From Methylomonas sp. (GTDB taxonomy: Bacteria > Pseudomonadota > Gammaproteobacteria > Methylococcales > Methylomonadaceae): 64,000 bases of DNA. Made by a program: the position numbers and the translations under genes. The first letter of the stretch is position 1, and each line of letters opens with the position of its first letter. The notes below the pieces were generated by a model. It had not been told where the DNA came from. It made no database searches and was given only the letters and a program-made list of their open reading frames with translations. The DNA lies in NCBI GenBank assembly GCA_002928965.1, contig PERU01000022.1:1-64000 (forward strand), written 5' to 3'. Shown here in pieces: positions 9,214 to 18,093 of the stretch.

Positions 9214-9948
9214 ATGAATTTAACCGATTTATCTATTCTCGTTGCTGATGATAACGAGATGAATCGTTGGTTATTGGCCGAGCAACTGAGTTACTGGAGT
9301 GACGATATTACCCTTGCCGGTGATGGTCAGGAAGCTTGGCAGTTTTTACAACAGCGTCAATTTATGTTGGTGTTTTTAGATGTCAACATGCCCGGCTTTA
9401 CCGGCTTGGAACTCATCATTAAAGCTAGAAAAGATTCAATAAACCATTTGTCAATGATAGTCGCAGTCACCGCCCATGTGCAAAGTGACCAGCAGCATGT
9501 ATTGATTGCAGAGGGATTTGATGACTGTTTGATCAAGCCGGTGGTCTTGGCGGATTTACAGCGAGTCATTGCTCAATCCCGAAAATCTAGTACCGCTATA
9601 GAGAGTGCTGACTATGCCAATGCGATATTGGCTAAAGTGCAAAACAATCGGCAATTGGGGCGACAGTTTCTAAACAAACTGTTGGAAGAAGTGCCAACCC
9701 AACTTGCAGCCTTGGAGCTGTATTTGTCAGAACGGTCTATAGCTGATGCTTTGAACATTGCACATAAGTTACATGGCAGCTTTTGTTTCTATGGGTTTGC
9801 AGACTTTAGAGTTATTGCCGGGCAGTTGGAACAGGCTTTGTTGGAGGCAAATACCACTCAGGCATGCCATCAATTACAAATTTTGTCTGTGAAGTTTCGG
9901 CAACTGTTAGCAATACAATCCGATGTTTTGCAACATTTAAATGATTAA
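9214..9948 (+). CDS. Response regulator with HPt domain
   Basis: A 244-residue protein. The receiver domain (1-120) has acidic residues D12 and D13, phosphoacceptor D56 in FLDVNMPG and K108 in LIKPV. The histidine phosphotransfer domain (about 135-240) carries NIAHKLHGSF, with the likely phosphorylated His at 184. This arrangement equals the detached tail of a hybrid sensor kinase such as BarA, without kinase or output domain, so it should relay phosphate between a hybrid kinase and another regulator. It follows the FHA-GGDEF gene closely and precedes tssA by 110 bases. Its partner kinase is not in the window. Confidence 0.9.
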   Translation: MNLTDLSILVADDNEMNRWLLAEQLSYWSDDITLAGDGQEAWQFLQQRQFMLVFLDVNMPGFTGLELIIKARKDSINHLSMIVAVTAHVQSDQQHVLIAEGFDDCLIKPVVLADLQRVIAQSRKSSTAIESADYANAILAKVQNNRQLGRQFLNKLLEEVPTQLAALELYLSERSIADALNIAHKLHGSFCFYGFADFRVIAGQLEQALLEANTTQACHQLQILSVKFRQLLAIQSDVLQHLND

Positions 9949-10058
9949 TCTACGCAAATTGCTGAATATTTCGCCTAATCAGAGATAGACCTTTAATTTT
10001 TTATTAAACTGGACTAGGCTAAAACGATTATTTTTTTACTTTACTCAAAAGGCAACTC

Positions 10059-11096
10059 ATGGCTGATTTGTTAGCGTTGTTAGAGGAAATTTCACCTGAT
10101 AATCCGTGTGGGGATTATTTGGAATACGAATCTGCCTATCTTGAGTTGGGAAAAAATATCCTTGGTAAACCTGAAGACCCAATCACCGGCGAACAGGCAC
10201 AACCGCCAAACTGGCGTGAAATTCACAAAGAGTCTCTAGCCATTTTGCAGCAAAGCAAAGACCTGCAAGTTGTTATTTACCTCCTGCGAGCATTAATCAG
10301 TATCGAAGGTTTGAGCGGATTTCGAGATGGTCTAAGTTTTTTAAATAGCTTGCTGGACATGTATTGGGAGCCAATTCATCCGGTGTTGGACCCAGACGAT
10401 GAATACGACCCAACAGCGCGAGTCAATATTCTTGAAGAATTGAGTAATTTTGAATCAATTCTAAGGCCTTTGAGTTTAACGGCTTTGGTGGATTCCAAAT
10501 CGGCCGGTCGTTTTTGTTTGCGGGATATTCAGATTGCTACAGGCAAAATCGAACTATCTGACGATGCACAAAAACCAGATCTGAGTCTAATCCAGGCGGC
10601 ATTTATGGATGTAGCCGAAGAGACTCTGCAGGCAACTTTTGAGGCCATCAAAGACAGTATTGGGCTTGTTCAGGCATTGGAAAACCTGGTTGGCGATAAA
10701 GTCGGTATTCAGAATGGTCCGGACTTATCGGGTCTGACAGCCTTGTTAAAAGAAATGCGTTATATGTTTGAGCAATACGCGCAAACAGGTCTAGCCAATG
10801 AAGGCGACTCGGAGGATGATATTGCGCAAGTAGGCGATGGGGTTGATGTCATTTCGACCAGAAAGCAAGCTGTTGTCGGTGGCATCAGTTCTCGCCAGGA
10901 TGTATTGAAAACGTTAGAGTTGATTTGCAAATACTATGCAGAACATGAGCCATCCAGTCCTGTGCCCATACTCTTGCAAAGAGCCAAGAAGTTAGTTACC
11001 GCCGACTTTATGCAAATTGTGCAAAACCTATTGCCAGATGGACTGAGTCAGTTAGAACAAATCAAAGGCCCTGATCCGGATGCGGATCAATATTAA
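10059..11096 (+). CDS. tssA: Type VI secretion protein TssA
   Basis: A 345-residue protein with the ImpA N-terminal domain: NPCGDYLEYE near the start, NWREIHKESLAILQQSKDLQVVIYL and the WEPIHPVLDPDDEYDPTAR stretch around residue 105. TssA caps the sheath-tube complex and guides its polymerisation from the baseplate. The length is that of the short TssA class (TssA1-like). It is the first gene of the T6SS run; an AAAGG site precedes the ATG and tssB follows by 25 bases. The C-terminal part is more divergent than the N-terminal. Confidence 0.93.
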   Translation: MADLLALLEEISPDNPCGDYLEYESAYLELGKNILGKPEDPITGEQAQPPNWREIHKESLAILQQSKDLQVVIYLLRALISIEGLSGFRDGLSFLNSLLDMYWEPIHPVLDPDDEYDPTARVNILEELSNFESILRPLSLTALVDSKSAGRFCLRDIQIATGKIELSDDAQKPDLSLIQAAFMDVAEETLQATFEAIKDSIGLVQALENLVGDKVGIQNGPDLSGLTALLKEMRYMFEQYAQTGLANEGDSEDDIAQVGDGVDVISTRKQAVVGGISSRQDVLKTLELICKYYAEHEPSSPVPILLQRAKKLVTADFMQIVQNLLPDGLSQLEQIKGPDPDADQY

Positions 11097-11121
11097 TCAC
11101 TAATCAATTATGGAGTAGCAC

Positions 11122-11658
11122 ATGGCCGAAAGCAGTCAGAAGTTCATTCAACGAAACCGGGCGCCGCGTGTTCAAATTGAATACGATGTGGAAGTGTATG
11201 GTTCTGAAAAAAAAGTACAGCTACCCTTTGTAATGGGTGTGCTGTCAGATTTATCGGGCAAGCCTTCTGAACCCTTACCACCAGTTGCCGACCGCAAGTT
11301 GTTGGAAATTGATGTGGATAATTTCAACGAACGCTTGAAATCAATGAAACCAAGGGCGGCTTTTCAAGTAGCGAATACCCTTACAGGTGAAGGTAACCTG
11401 AATGTGGATATTACCTTTGAGAGCATGGATGATTTTTCACCCGCAGCAGTCGCAAAAAAAGTCGCGGGACTGGATAAGATTGTCGAAGCCAGAACCCAAC
11501 TAGCCAATTTGATTACCTACATGGACGGAAAAACCGGTGCGGAAGAGCTGATTGCTAAATTGATAAATGATCCCGCATTGTTAGCAACCCTGGCGGCCAA
11601 AGCGAAACCGGCTGAATCCGCTGACAATTCAGATTCTACAGCAGGAAACGGGGAGTAA
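11122..11658 (+). CDS. tssB: Type VI secretion sheath protein TssB
   Basis: A 178-residue small sheath subunit (VipA/ImpB). The family opening is visible as SSQKFIQRNRAPRVQIEYDV, followed by LPFVMGVLSDLSG and the FNERLKSMKPRA segment. With TssC it forms the contractile sheath that drives the Hcp tube, and ClpV recycles it. It ends three bases before tssC, the usual tight coupling of the two sheath genes. The C-terminal tail is Ala-rich and polar. Confidence 0.97.
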   Translation: MAESSQKFIQRNRAPRVQIEYDVEVYGSEKKVQLPFVMGVLSDLSGKPSEPLPPVADRKLLEIDVDNFNERLKSMKPRAAFQVANTLTGEGNLNVDITFESMDDFSPAAVAKKVAGLDKIVEARTQLANLITYMDGKTGAEELIAKLINDPALLATLAAKAKPAESADNSDSTAGNGE

Positions 11659-11661
11659 ATT

Positions 11662-13152
11662 ATGGCTGAAATGGAATCACAAGCTCGTCAAGGCGAAGCT
11701 CAAACTTTGGAACTGGATGATTTCTCGGCTTTATTGTCGAAAGAGTTCAAACCCGGGACAGAGGCTGCCAATCAGGTCAATAGCGCCGTTACCACATTGG
11801 CACAGTATGCCTTACAAGATGTAACCAAAGTGTCTGATGATGCCATCAAGAGCATTCAGTCCATCATCGCCAGTCTGGATCAGAAAATCTCCGAACAATT
11901 GAATCAAGTATTGCATCACCCGGATTTTCAACAGCTGGAAGGTGCTTGGCGTGGGTTACATTATCTGGTCAACAATACCGAAACCGATGAAATGTTGAAA
12001 ATTAAAGTGTTCAATATTTCGAAAAAAGAACTCGGCAAAACCCTAAAAAAATTTAAAGGCACTGCCTGGGATCAAAGCCCGTTATTTAAAAAACTCTACG
12101 AAGAAGAATTTGGCACCTTTGGTGGTGAACCGTTTGGTTGTTTGGTGGGGGATTATCATTTTGATCACACGCCACCGGATGTGGAATTGCTGGGTGAAAT
12201 GTCCAAGATTTCCGCTGCGTCACATACGCCGTTCATTTCTGGGGTGGCGCCATCGGTAATGCAAATGGATAGTTGGTCAGAACTGGCAAATCCGCGTGAC
12301 TTAACCAAAATATTCTCGACGCCGGAATATGCTGCTTGGCGCTCATTACGTGAGTCTGATGATGCGCGTTATCTCGGTTTGGCCATGCCGCGTTTTCTTA
12401 GCCGATTGCCTTACGGTAGCAAAACTGATCCGGTGGATGAGTTTGATTTTGAGGAAGATACTTCCGGGGCTGATAGCAGTAAATACACTTGGTCGAACGC
12501 AGCCTATGCGATGGCTGTTAACATCAACCGGTCATTTAAGCTGTATGGTTGGTGCTCGCGTATTCGAGGCATAGAATCAGGCGGCGCGGTAGAAGGTTTG
12601 CCTGTACACACCTTCCCGACTGATGACGGTGGGGTGGATATGAAATGTCCTACCGAAATTGCTATTACCGACAGACGCGAAGCTGAATTGGCGAAAAGCG
12701 GTTTTATGCCGTTGATACACAAGAAAAACTCTGATTTTGCCGCCTTTATTGGTGCGCAATCGCTGCAAAAACCCGCTGAATATGATGATCCTGATGCTAC
12801 AGCCAATGCTAATTTGGCTGCGCGTTTACCGTATTTGTTTGCTACCTGCCGCTTTGCCCATTATCTAAAATGTATTGTGCGCGACAAAATCGGTTCCTTT
12901 AAGGAACGCGAAGAGATGCAAAAATGGTTGACCAGTTGGGTGAATAACTATGTCGACCCCAATCCTGCGATGTCCGATGAACTCACTAAATCACGCAAAC
13001 CCTTGGCAGCGGCAGAAGTAGTGGTAGAAGAGGTAGAGGGTAACCCGGGTTATTACACCTCAAAGTTTTATCTCAGACCGCATTATCAATTGGAAGGGCT
13101 GACCGTATCTTTGCGTTTGGTGTCTAAATTACCCTCTGTAAAAGGTGGCTAA
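11662..13152 (+). CDS. tssC: Type VI secretion sheath protein TssC
   Basis: A 496-residue large sheath subunit (VipB/ImpC). Recognisable stretches include HPDFQQLEGAWRGLHYLV, GEPFGCLVGDYHFDH, SAASHTPFISGVAPS, the RFLSRLPYG segment and a C-terminal YYTSKFYLRPHYQLEGL. It interlocks with TssB in the cytoplasmic sheath. The N-terminal helix expected to be bound by ClpV in some systems is present but not diagnostic. It lies three bases behind tssB and 116 bases ahead of hcp. Length is standard. Confidence 0.98.
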   Translation: MAEMESQARQGEAQTLELDDFSALLSKEFKPGTEAANQVNSAVTTLAQYALQDVTKVSDDAIKSIQSIIASLDQKISEQLNQVLHHPDFQQLEGAWRGLHYLVNNTETDEMLKIKVFNISKKELGKTLKKFKGTAWDQSPLFKKLYEEEFGTFGGEPFGCLVGDYHFDHTPPDVELLGEMSKISAASHTPFISGVAPSVMQMDSWSELANPRDLTKIFSTPEYAAWRSLRESDDARYLGLAMPRFLSRLPYGSKTDPVDEFDFEEDTSGADSSKYTWSNAAYAMAVNINRSFKLYGWCSRIRGIESGGAVEGLPVHTFPTDDGGVDMKCPTEIAITDRREAELAKSGFMPLIHKKNSDFAAFIGAQSLQKPAEYDDPDATANANLAARLPYLFATCRFAHYLKCIVRDKIGSFKEREEMQKWLTSWVNNYVDPNPAMSDELTKSRKPLAAAEVVVEEVEGNPGYYTSKFYLRPHYQLEGLTVSLRLVSKLPSVKGG

Positions 13153-13267
13153 ATCAGGGAATGGGATGAATATTTCAGGAGGCTCGTGTATGGCATGATG
13201 ATGTTTGAAGCAGTCGTTTTTTAAGAATATTTTTTATTTAGTTATTTACACAAGAAAGGAGAGGGTC

Positions 13268-13750
13268 ATGGCAGTTGATATGTTCATCAAAATCGAAAAT
13301 ATAAAAGGTGAGTCACAGGACAAATCTCATAAAGGCGAAACCGATGTATTGGCCTGGAGTTGGGGTATGTCCCAATCAGGTTCTTTTCATACCGGTGGAG
13401 GCGGTGGCGCCGGTAAAGTCAATGTTAACGACCTTAGTTTTACTAAATGGATTGATATGGGTAGTACAGACTTAATGCTAGCATGTTGCAAAGGTACCCA
13501 TATTCCCAAGGCAGTATTGGTTGTGCGTAAAGCAGGCGATACTCCGCTTGAATATCTGACCATCACTATGGAAAAAGTCATGGTAACTTCTGTTTCTACC
13601 GGAGGTTCGGGTGGAGAGCATAAGTTAACTGAAAACATCACACTTAACTTTGCAAAAGTTTCAGTGAAATACGTAGAACAAAAACCGGAAGGTGGAGCGG
13701 GTTTAAAACCGGATATGACATGGAATATCGCTGAAAACGCAAGTAATTAA
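13268..13750 (+). CDS. hcp: Type VI secretion tube protein Hcp
   Basis: A 160-residue Hcp1-family protein that stacks as hexameric rings to form the secreted tube and can chaperone small effectors in its lumen. It begins MAVDMFIKIENIKGESQD and contains a Gly-rich HTGGGGGAGK loop, the conserved LMLACCKGTHIPKAVL segment and the DMTWNIAENA C-terminus. The ATG at 13268 follows an AAGGAGAGG site; an upstream TTG frame would add 21 unrelated residues. The longer 5' spacer may carry an extra promoter for this abundant protein. Confidence 0.97.
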   Translation: MAVDMFIKIENIKGESQDKSHKGETDVLAWSWGMSQSGSFHTGGGGGAGKVNVNDLSFTKWIDMGSTDLMLACCKGTHIPKAVLVVRKAGDTPLEYLTITMEKVMVTSVSTGGSGGEHKLTENITLNFAKVSVKYVEQKPEGGAGLKPDMTWNIAENASN

Positions 13751-13822
13751 ATTTGTGTGGTTTATGTTGTGCGCCTGTCAATATAGGCAGGCGCTTCATA
13801 TCTATAAAAGGTTTGAGCGTAA

Positions 13823-14641
13823 ATGATTTCAAGTACAGCGGAAATATGCTTAAAAGAAGGGCGGCTCGACGAGGCATTACAGCTTCTGCAAGAGCAAGTG
13901 CGTAAGAATCCTGATGTGGCTAAGCATCGGGTATTTCTATTTCAGCTATTAGCGGTCAATGGTCAGTGGGATCGTGCGCTCAATCAACTTAATGTTTGTG
14001 GCAATCTGGCTGATGCCAATTTAGCCATGGTGCAAACTTATCGGGAAGCCATTCGTTGCGAGTTACTCCGCGAAAAAATATTCAACGGAGAAACCTCGCC
14101 GCTGGTATTTGGTGAGCCCGCGCAATGGATTGCTTTACTCATCGAAGCTTGCAAATTAACTGCTCAAGGTAGTTATGCACAAGCTGGTGAGCTGCGTGAA
14201 CAATCGTACGAATTAGCCCCCACGTCCGCAGGCAATTTCAATGGCACGCCTTTTGATTGGATTGCTGACTCAGATTCGCGATTGGGGCCTGTGGTTGAAG
14301 CCATTGTCAATGGCCGTTATTACTGGATTCCTTTCGAACGCATTGCCAGAATTGAACTCGAAGCACCGACGGATTTACGCGATTTAGTTTGGCTGCCTGC
14401 TCAATTTACCTGGTCCAATGGTGGAAGTGCCTTTGGATTAATGCCATCCCGTTATCCCGGATCAGCGCAAGTTGATGATTCAGCAATACGTTTGGCACGT
14501 AAAACTGAATGGGCTGAGCCTGCAGCCGGACAATTTCATGGTTTGGGGCAGCGCACATTTATAACGGATACCGGAGATTATTCATTATTTGATGCGCGGG
14601 AATTGATCTTCAATAACCCAAGCCAAAATCAGCATGGCTGA
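13823..14641 (+). CDS. tagJ: Type VI secretion accessory protein TagJ (ImpE)
   Basis: A 272-residue ImpE-family protein with a TPR-like N-terminal half (LKEGRLDEALQLLQEQVRKNPDVAKHR-type repeat, roughly residues 5-110) and a C-terminal domain with FDWIADSDSRLGP and a YWIPFERI segment. In H1-type systems TagJ binds TssB and assists ClpV-mediated sheath handling; it is restricted to some T6SS subtypes. Its position between hcp and tssE is the same as in the Pseudomonas H1 cluster. It overlaps tssE by eight bases. Confidence 0.92.
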   Translation: MISSTAEICLKEGRLDEALQLLQEQVRKNPDVAKHRVFLFQLLAVNGQWDRALNQLNVCGNLADANLAMVQTYREAIRCELLREKIFNGETSPLVFGEPAQWIALLIEACKLTAQGSYAQAGELREQSYELAPTSAGNFNGTPFDWIADSDSRLGPVVEAIVNGRYYWIPFERIARIELEAPTDLRDLVWLPAQFTWSNGGSAFGLMPSRYPGSAQVDDSAIRLARKTEWAEPAAGQFHGLGQRTFITDTGDYSLFDARELIFNNPSQNQHG

Positions 14642-15137
14642 GCTGGTTGCCAAAGAACGCTTACAGCCGGCGTTACTGGATCGTTTGACTGATCACTCCA
14701 CCAATGAACACACAGAATCTCGTGAGCAACGCGTTATGTCCTATAGGCAGTTGCGCCAAAGTGTGTTGAGAGATTTGAGCTGGCTGCTTAACACAACCGC
14801 ATTTGAAGCAATGCAAGATTTATCTAATTCTCCCTTTGTGGCTAGATCGGTAATTAATTACGGTATTCCGGCATTATCGGGCACCAATTTCAGTAGTGTC
14901 GAACCGGAGGCACTAGCTTTGAAAATCAAGCAGGCCATTGTCGATTTTGAACCTAGAATTCTTGCGGCGTCTTTGAATGTCGAAATCATTATGGCGGCTC
15001 AGGAATTGAGTCATAACGCTTTGTCTTTTAAAATCGAAGGCGACCTATGGGCTCAGCCCTTGCCTGTGCATTTGTTTATCCGCAGTGATCTTGATTTGGA
15101 AACGGGCGAAGTAACCGTCAGGGAATCGGGGGGATAA
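14634..15137 (+). CDS. tssE: Type VI secretion baseplate protein TssE
   Basis: A 167-residue gp25-like baseplate subunit. It shows LQPALLDRLTD near the start, RQSVLRDLSWLLNT around residue 45, and the conserved gp25 core with INYGIPALSG and an IVDFEPRI segment in which Glu contacts the sheath. It initiates sheath assembly with TssF, TssG and TssK. The start overlaps tagJ by eight bases and the stop is two bases before tssF, so the genes are coupled. Confidence 0.95.
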   Translation: MAELVAKERLQPALLDRLTDHSTNEHTESREQRVMSYRQLRQSVLRDLSWLLNTTAFEAMQDLSNSPFVARSVINYGIPALSGTNFSSVEPEALALKIKQAIVDFEPRILAASLNVEIIMAAQELSHNALSFKIEGDLWAQPLPVHLFIRSDLDLETGEVTVRESGG

Positions 15138-15139
15138 CG

Positions 15140-17026
15140 ATGGATCCTCGATTACTCCATTTTTACAATCGTGAACTTCAACACGTGCGGGAAGTAGGCG
15201 CCGAGTTTGCTGCCGAATTTCCAAAGATTGCTGCCCGCTTGGGTCTTGATGCTTTTGAATGTTCCGATCCTTATGTGGAGCGCTTATTTGAAGGTTTTGC
15301 CTTTATGGCGGCAAGGGTCCAGCTCAAAGTGGATGCCGAGTTTCCAACCTTTACCCAAAATTTGCTGGAGATCGTTTACCCGCATTATTTGGCGGCCACA
15401 CCCTCTATGACGGTTGTGGAGTTCATGCCTGATTTGAGCGAACAAAGTCTGGCAGAAGGCTTTGTGATACCTAAAGGTTGTTCATTGCGCAGCCAGATTG
15501 CCAAAGGCGAACAAACGCCCTGTGAATACCAAACTGCCCATTCTTTGCAATTATGGCCACTGCAAATCAGCCAGCTTGAATACTTGCCGACACTGGCCGC
15601 TGTTTCCAGTCATGGCTTGGCTGATCCTAAAAGTCTTGGCAATGTAAAAGCCGCTATACGCATCGTGTTGCGATGCACTGCAGGCGTTAAGTTTAGTCAA
15701 TTAAACCTGGAAAAGTTGCCACTGTTTCTACGCGGAACGGGCGCCATTCCTTACCGCTTGTATGAGCAGTTTTTGGCAAACTCTCATGGCTTGGCATGCA
15801 AATTTAACCATAACGGTAAGCCCCAGTTTAAATATACTGCAGGTGCTGCTGTGCGCGGACTTGGCTTTGAAAAAGACGAGGCCTTGTTGCGACAAACGCC
15901 GCGTTCATTTGATGGTTATCGCATCCTGCAGGAATATTTTGCTTTTCCCGAGCGTTTCCTGTTTACAGAATTAGCTGGGCTGGCGCCGTTAATCGCTGAG
16001 TGCGATGGCGACGAGTTGGAATTGTTTGTGCTAATGGATCGCAGTGATGCTCAACTCATTAACGCCTTGGACAAGTCCAATTTGGCATTATTTTGTGTGC
16101 CGGCTATTAACCTGTTTCCAAAACGTACGGATCGGTTGCATGTGGATAAACGCCAATCGGAATATCATGTGGTAGTTGACCGAACCCGACCAATGGATTT
16201 TGAGGTTTTCAGTGTCGAAAACGTCACGGGCTTTGGAAATGAGCTGCAAACTGAGCAGGCCTTTCTGCCGCTTTACGGGTCTAAAAGTGTCTATCAGAAT
16301 CAATCTGAAACGGCGTTTTATACCTTGAGACGTCAAAAACGTCTGTTATCCTCTAAACAGCGCCGTAAGGGGATGCGCTCCAGTTACATTGGTAGTGAAT
16401 GTTTTGTAGCTCTGGTTGATGCGGAACAGGCGCCTTACTCACCGCTGGTTACCCAACTTGGCTTGGAAACTTTATGCACAAATCGTGACTTGCCAATGGT
16501 CATGCCGGTGGGCTTGGGTGACACTGATTTTAGTTTACAGATCAGCGCGCCGGTTAAATCTATCCGCTGCCTTGCCGGCCCGACGAGGCCATTGCCTGCT
16601 GCCTACGAAGGTGAAAGTGTCTGGCGTTTGATTAATCACCTGTCTTTAAACTATCTGTCACTAGTCGATACTGATCCCAAACAGGGGGCAGCAGCATTGC
16701 GTGAATTATTGACACTGTATGCCGATCGGCGCGAGCCAGCCATCAGAAAGCAAATCGAAGGGGTTATTTCCGTGACGGCCAAGAATGTGGTTCGGCGTAT
16801 TGATGCCAAAGGTCCGATGGTATTTGGCAGAGGCCTGGAAATTACGGTTTTACTGGATGAATCGGCATTTGAAGGTGGCGGTTATTTTTTAATGGGCACC
16901 GTGCTGGAGCAATTTTTTGCCCGTTATGTGTCCATTAATTCTTTTGTAGAGACGGTCGTTCGCACGACCGATCGTGGTGAGGTGGCCCGATGGCCAGTGA
17001 GAATAGGTCGTCGGCACACGCTTTAA
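15140..17026 (+). CDS. tssF: Type VI secretion baseplate protein TssF
   Basis: A 628-residue TssF (ImpG/VasA). The N-terminus FYNRELQHVREVGAEFAAEF and the ARLGLDAFECSDPYVERL segment are family signatures, and the C-terminal LDESAFEGGGYFLMG and FVETVVRTTDRGE are also typical. Two TssF and one TssG form the wedge of the baseplate. The full length is intact. It overlaps tssG by 37 bases, the usual arrangement. Confidence 0.97.
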   Translation: MDPRLLHFYNRELQHVREVGAEFAAEFPKIAARLGLDAFECSDPYVERLFEGFAFMAARVQLKVDAEFPTFTQNLLEIVYPHYLAATPSMTVVEFMPDLSEQSLAEGFVIPKGCSLRSQIAKGEQTPCEYQTAHSLQLWPLQISQLEYLPTLAAVSSHGLADPKSLGNVKAAIRIVLRCTAGVKFSQLNLEKLPLFLRGTGAIPYRLYEQFLANSHGLACKFNHNGKPQFKYTAGAAVRGLGFEKDEALLRQTPRSFDGYRILQEYFAFPERFLFTELAGLAPLIAECDGDELELFVLMDRSDAQLINALDKSNLALFCVPAINLFPKRTDRLHVDKRQSEYHVVVDRTRPMDFEVFSVENVTGFGNELQTEQAFLPLYGSKSVYQNQSETAFYTLRRQKRLLSSKQRRKGMRSSYIGSECFVALVDAEQAPYSPLVTQLGLETLCTNRDLPMVMPVGLGDTDFSLQISAPVKSIRCLAGPTRPLPAAYEGESVWRLINHLSLNYLSLVDTDPKQGAAALRELLTLYADRREPAIRKQIEGVISVTAKNVVRRIDAKGPMVFGRGLEITVLLDESAFEGGGYFLMGTVLEQFFARYVSINSFVETVVRTTDRGEVARWPVRIGRRHTL

Positions 17027-18054
17027 TCAGCGAGCTTGAGCAAGCCGCTTATCGTTTCGATTTCTTCGAAACGTTGCGCTGGCTAGAGGCCTTAAATGCT
17101 GATAAGCCAAGATTAGGGTCTAGTATCAAAGCAGCAGATGACGCCGTGCGTTTATCTCAAGAACCCGAATTGCAATTTCCCGCTTCTGCTTTGGCCAGTT
17201 GTCATATCAATCATGCCGGTGTGCCGCGAGTGGCGGTCAACTTTTTGGGTCTGTTCGGTCCTCAGGGGCCGCTGCCGTTGCATTTGACTGAATATGCCCG
17301 CGAACGTCTTAGAAATCATCACGATCCGACGCTGGCGCGCTTTGCCGATATATTCCATCATCGTATGATCTGTCTGTTTTATCGGGCTTGGGCTAATTCC
17401 AGGCCTACCGTAAGTTATGACCGGCCTGAGGAAGACCGCTTTGGTTTTTACGTCGGTGCATTGTTCGGCATGGGCGGGGACAGTTTTCATCATCGGGATG
17501 CGCTGGATGATCGCGCCAAGCGCTTTTACGCCGGTCATTTTTCCAATCAGGCTAAGTCATCAGCAGGATTGCAGGCCATCATCGCCGATATTTTATCGGT
17601 GCAGGTCTATATTGAAGAATTTGTCGGTGAATGGATGGCCATTCAACGTTCTGATTATAGCCGGCTAGGTTATGTGCCGGAATTAGCGACGTTAGGACAA
17701 TCAGCTTTATTGGGTGCCTTTGTTTGGGGCTGTCAGCATAAATTTAGAGTGGTGCTTGGGCCTTTGAATTTAGACGAATATTTGGCTTTATTGCCTGGCG
17801 GAAGCGCGTTGGCAAAACTTGCGGCTTTGGTGCGTAATTATGTCGGTGACGAATTTATCTGGGATGCCCAGTTGATTTTAAAAGCTAAGCAAGTGCCGGA
17901 TGAACTGGCCTTGGGCGTAACAAAACAAGCTGATTCGACTACTATGAATGGTGAAGCCAGATTGGGTTGGAGCATGTGGTTGGGGCCCCGATCAACAGAT
18001 CGGGCTGCAAACGATTTAACGCTTAACCCTTTCTTTGCATCCAGAACCGCATAG
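16990..18054 (+). CDS. tssG: Type VI secretion baseplate protein TssG
   Basis: A 354-residue TssG (ImpH/VasB). Signatures include YRFDFFETLRWLE near residue 20, the VNFLGLFGPQGPLPLHLTEY segment near residue 80, DIFHHRMICLFYRAW and the GMGGDSFHHRDALDD region. It completes the TssFG wedge of the T6SS baseplate. The start ATG lies 37 bases inside tssF. clpV follows after 39 bases with a weak ribosome site, still consistent with one transcript. Confidence 0.96.
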   Translation: MASENRSSAHALISELEQAAYRFDFFETLRWLEALNADKPRLGSSIKAADDAVRLSQEPELQFPASALASCHINHAGVPRVAVNFLGLFGPQGPLPLHLTEYARERLRNHHDPTLARFADIFHHRMICLFYRAWANSRPTVSYDRPEEDRFGFYVGALFGMGGDSFHHRDALDDRAKRFYAGHFSNQAKSSAGLQAIIADILSVQVYIEEFVGEWMAIQRSDYSRLGYVPELATLGQSALLGAFVWGCQHKFRVVLGPLNLDEYLALLPGGSALAKLAALVRNYVGDEFIWDAQLILKAKQVPDELALGVTKQADSTTMNGEARLGWSMWLGPRSTDRAANDLTLNPFFASRTA

Positions 18055-18093
18055 CAATTTTTAAAACAACATTTAATAAACCGGGACAAAACG

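Noticed and set aside
13205-13267. Longer Hcp starting at TTG 13205
   Set aside because: The extra 21 residues match no Hcp; the ATG at 13268 has a strong ribosome site.
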